Assembly (NCBI RefSeq): GCF_000717055.1
Contig: NZ_JNXI01000014.1
Coordinates: 248,001-312,000, forward strand
DNA: 64,000 nt
Direction: 5' to 3'
From: Streptomyces iakyrus
GTDB taxonomy: Bacteria > Actinomycetota > Actinomycetes > Streptomycetales > Streptomycetaceae
The position numbers were made by a program, and so were the translations under genes. Below are positions 60,792 to 64,000 of the stretch, piece after piece (the first letter of the stretch is position 1; the number at the start of each line of letters is the position of its first letter). The notes under the pieces were generated by a model. The model did not search any database. It had not been told where the DNA came from and worked only from the letters and a program-made list of their open reading frames with translations.

Positions 60792-61823
60792 ATGGGTCCC
60801 CATCCTGCGGTCGCGGCGATACGCCTGGCGGTCCGCCGCGTCCTCCACGACCTCCTCACCGAACACCACCGCGCCCCCGCCGCGGTCCCGCACGCCCTCT
60901 CCCACGAGTCCCCGCCGCTCGTGCTCGTGGCGTGCTCCGGCGGCGCCGACTCCATGGCCCTGGCCTCCGCCCTCGCCTTCGAGTCCCCCAAGCTCGGCGT
61001 CAGAGCCGGCGGCATCACCGTCGACCACGGCCTCCAGCCCGGCTCCGACGCCCGCGCCGCGGAGGTCGTCCAGCGCCTGCGCGAACTCGGCCTCGACCCC
61101 GTCGACTCCGTCGCCGTCACCGTCGGCCGCACCGGCGGGCCCGAAGCCGCCGCCCGCGACGCCCGCTACGCCGCACTCGACACCGCCGCCGAACGCCACG
61201 GCGCCGCCGCCGTCCTGCTCGGCCACACCCGCGACGACCAGGCCGAGACCGTCCTCCTCGGCCTCGCCCGGGGCTCCGGCATCCGCTCCCTGTCCGGAAT
61301 GGCCGCGGTCTCGGGGGCCGGCGGCCGCTACCGGCGCCCCTTCCTGGAGCTCGACCGGCAGACCGCCCGCAAGGCCTGCATGGTCCAGTCCCTGCCCGTC
61401 TGGGACGACCCCCACAACGCCGACCCCGCCTACACCCGCTCCCGGCTGCGCCACGAGGGCCTGCCCGCCCTGGAGAAGGCCCTCGGCAAAGGCGTTGTCG
61501 AAGCCCTCGCCCGCACGGCCCGGCTCTCCCGCGACGACGCCGACGCCCTCGACTCCTGGGCGAGTCAGGCCGAGGCCACCGTCCGCGACGCCGCGGGGCT
61601 GCTGGAGTGCGCCAAGCTCTACGCCCTGCCGCCCGCCGTACGCCGCCGCGTCCTGCGCCGGGCCGCCATCGAGGCCGGGGCACCCGCCGGGTCGCTGTTC
61701 GCCCGCCACATCGAGGAAATCGACCGGCTGATCACCGGCTGGCGCGGCCAGGGAGCCATCAACCTCCCCGGCAAGGTCGTGGCCCGGCGGCAGGGTGGCA
61801 GACTGGTGATTCGGCAAGGCTGA
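60792..61823 (+). CDS. tilS: tRNA(Ile)-lysidine synthase
   Basis: This 343-residue ATP pyrophosphatase modifies C34 of tRNA-Ile(CAU) to lysidine. The PP-loop SGGADS is at residues 49-54; [29 protein letters not shown] and [10 protein letters not shown] are TilS hallmarks. The C-terminal part is short, as in other actinobacteria. GAAGGG precedes the ATG. It is followed by hpt and ftsH, the conserved tilS-hpt-ftsH order. Confidence 0.96.
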   Translation: MGPHPAVAAIRLAVRRVLHDLLTEHHRAPAAVPHALSHESPPLVLVACSGGADSMALASALAFESPKLGVRAGGITVDHGLQPGSDARAAEVVQRLRELGLDPVDSVAVTVGRTGGPEAAARDARYAALDTAAERHGAAAVLLGHTRDDQAETVLLGLARGSGIRSLSGMAAVSGAGGRYRRPFLELDRQTARKACMVQSLPVWDDPHNADPAYTRSRLRHEGLPALEKALGKGVVEALARTARLSRDDADALDSWASQAEATVRDAAGLLECAKLYALPPAVRRRVLRRAAIEAGAPAGSLFARHIEEIDRLITGWRGQGAINLPGKVVARRQGGRLVIRQG

Positions 61824-61885
61824 ACCACGACCCCTCCCCGCAGTCGCCAGGAGGGGCCGCTCGGCCGGTGGGACGACCGAAAGTG

Positions 61886-62446
61886 ATGCGGGTGGACGCG
61901 AAAGACATGGGTGCCGACCTCGAGAAGGTGCTCATCACCAAGGAAGAGATCGACGCCAAGCTGGCCGAGCTGGCAGCGAAGATCGACGCGGAGTACGCGG
62001 GCAAGGATCTGCTGATCGTCGGAGTCCTCAAGGGCGCGGTGATGGTCATGGCCGACCTCGCCCGGGCTCTGTCCACCCCCGTCACCATGGACTGGATGGC
62101 CGTATCCTCGTACGGGGCGGGCACCCAGTCCTCCGGTGTGGTGCGGATCCTGAAGGACCTCGACACCGACATCAAGGGCAAGCACGTCCTGATCGTCGAG
62201 GACATCATCGACTCCGGCCTGACCCTGTCCTGGCTGCTCTCCAACCTCGGCTCGCGCGAGCCCGCATCTCTCAAGGTGTGCACGCTGCTGCGCAAGCCCG
62301 AGGCCGCGAAGGTGGCCATCGACGTGGAATGGGCCGGGTTCGACATCCCCAACGAATTCGTCGTGGGATACGGCCTTGACTACGCCGAGAAGTACCGCAA
62401 CCTCCCGTTCGTCGGTACGCTCGCGCCCCACGTGTACGGCGGCTGA
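61886..62446 (+). CDS. hpt: Hypoxanthine phosphoribosyltransferase
   Basis: This 186-residue purine-salvage enzyme converts hypoxanthine or guanine with PRPP to IMP or GMP. The PRPP-binding loop is [14 protein letters not shown], and the N-terminal [18 protein letters not shown] and catalytic [10 protein letters not shown] loop are in place. The ATG giving MRVDAKDMG is chosen; a GTG immediately before is possible. It lies 62 bases after tilS. Confidence 0.96.
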   Translation: MRVDAKDMGADLEKVLITKEEIDAKLAELAAKIDAEYAGKDLLIVGVLKGAVMVMADLARALSTPVTMDWMAVSSYGAGTQSSGVVRILKDLDTDIKGKHVLIVEDIIDSGLTLSWLLSNLGSREPASLKVCTLLRKPEAAKVAIDVEWAGFDIPNEFVVGYGLDYAEKYRNLPFVGTLAPHVYGG

Positions 62447-62632
62447 GAACCCGGCCGCGGTGCCGTGCCGGTGATCGGGAACCCCAGCGGGCGTCCCGCC
62501 GTTGGAGCAGGCGTAGGCGGATCGCCAGCCGTCCCACGCGGCTACAGGTGACAATGCTGGGGTACCGTCCGAAGAACAGTCTTTATCAAACTCACTATGG
62601 CAGGAGGGACGGGGCGGCACCGCTCCGTATGG

Positions 62633-64000
<1,368 letters not shown>

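Overview
The window is a 64 kb stretch of a high-GC actinomycete chromosome, almost certainly a Streptomyces. It carries bldG, tipA, a WhiJ/AbaA/BldB-type gene set, an AfsR/SARP-type regulator, a thymidylate kinase fused to a membrane domain and a Lys/Ala-tailed TopA. From memory, the gene order matches two blocks of the S. coelicolor core (the bldG-topA block near SCO3540-3557 and the tipA-ppa-ftsH block near SCO3404-3435). No database was searched. No prophage, insertion sequence or CRISPR array was seen.

Layout. (1) 1-6.3 kb: the Tad pilus operon (ATPase truncated by the window edge, two inner-membrane TadB/TadC proteins, DUF4244 pilin, TadE, TadE-like protein), facing a DECH-box helicase. 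(2) 6.4-7.4 kb: bldG and its partner ATP-binding anti-sigma factor. (3) 7.6-22.8 kb: membrane pyrophosphatase, a lipoprotein, a methyltransferase, topA, a membrane/thymidylate-kinase fusion, holB, a secreted tripeptidyl-peptidase-like hydrolase and tRNA-Thr. (4) 22.9-29.1 kb: a MacB/FtsX-type ABC transporter and a DedA protein, divergent from a two-component system. (5) 29.4-37.5 kb: glycosyltransferase, a 1027-aa SARP regulator, a DNA polymerase I-like protein, a ClpC2-like protein with twin palindromic operators and a DUF2786 protein. (6) 37.5-43.5 kb: two lipoproteins, a tandem-repeat spacer, the divergent Zur-controlled zinc-free ribosomal protein cluster and a second repeat-bearing spacer. 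(7) 43.5-53 kb: a DUF397/AbaA-like/WhiJ-like triad, aldehyde dehydrogenase, DinB protein, PadR-ABC operon and a glutamate decarboxylase-ClC pair. (8) 53-64 kb: tipA, a YbjQ-family gene, DedA, a ThrE-type exporter, ppa, dacB, a metalloprotease-like gene, tilS, hpt and the first 456 codons of ftsH.

The strongest regulatory signals read directly from the sequence are: a 27-bp motif found in inverted orientation (26 of 27 identical) before two members of the WhiJ/AbaA/DUF397 triad; two GTCAACC-N3-GGTTGAC-type palindromes before the ClpC2-like gene; paired TCAAGTTTGA palindromes between padR and its ABC operon; a Zur box between rpmB and rpmG; and the tipA operator. Repeat-driven oddities are a seven-copy ~61-bp tandem array at 38.2-38.7 kb, a 36-bp minisatellite that lengthens the TadE-like protein, a 9-bp SEP-coding array in the COG0523 protein, and diverged ~35-bp interspersed repeats at 42.4-42.9 kb.
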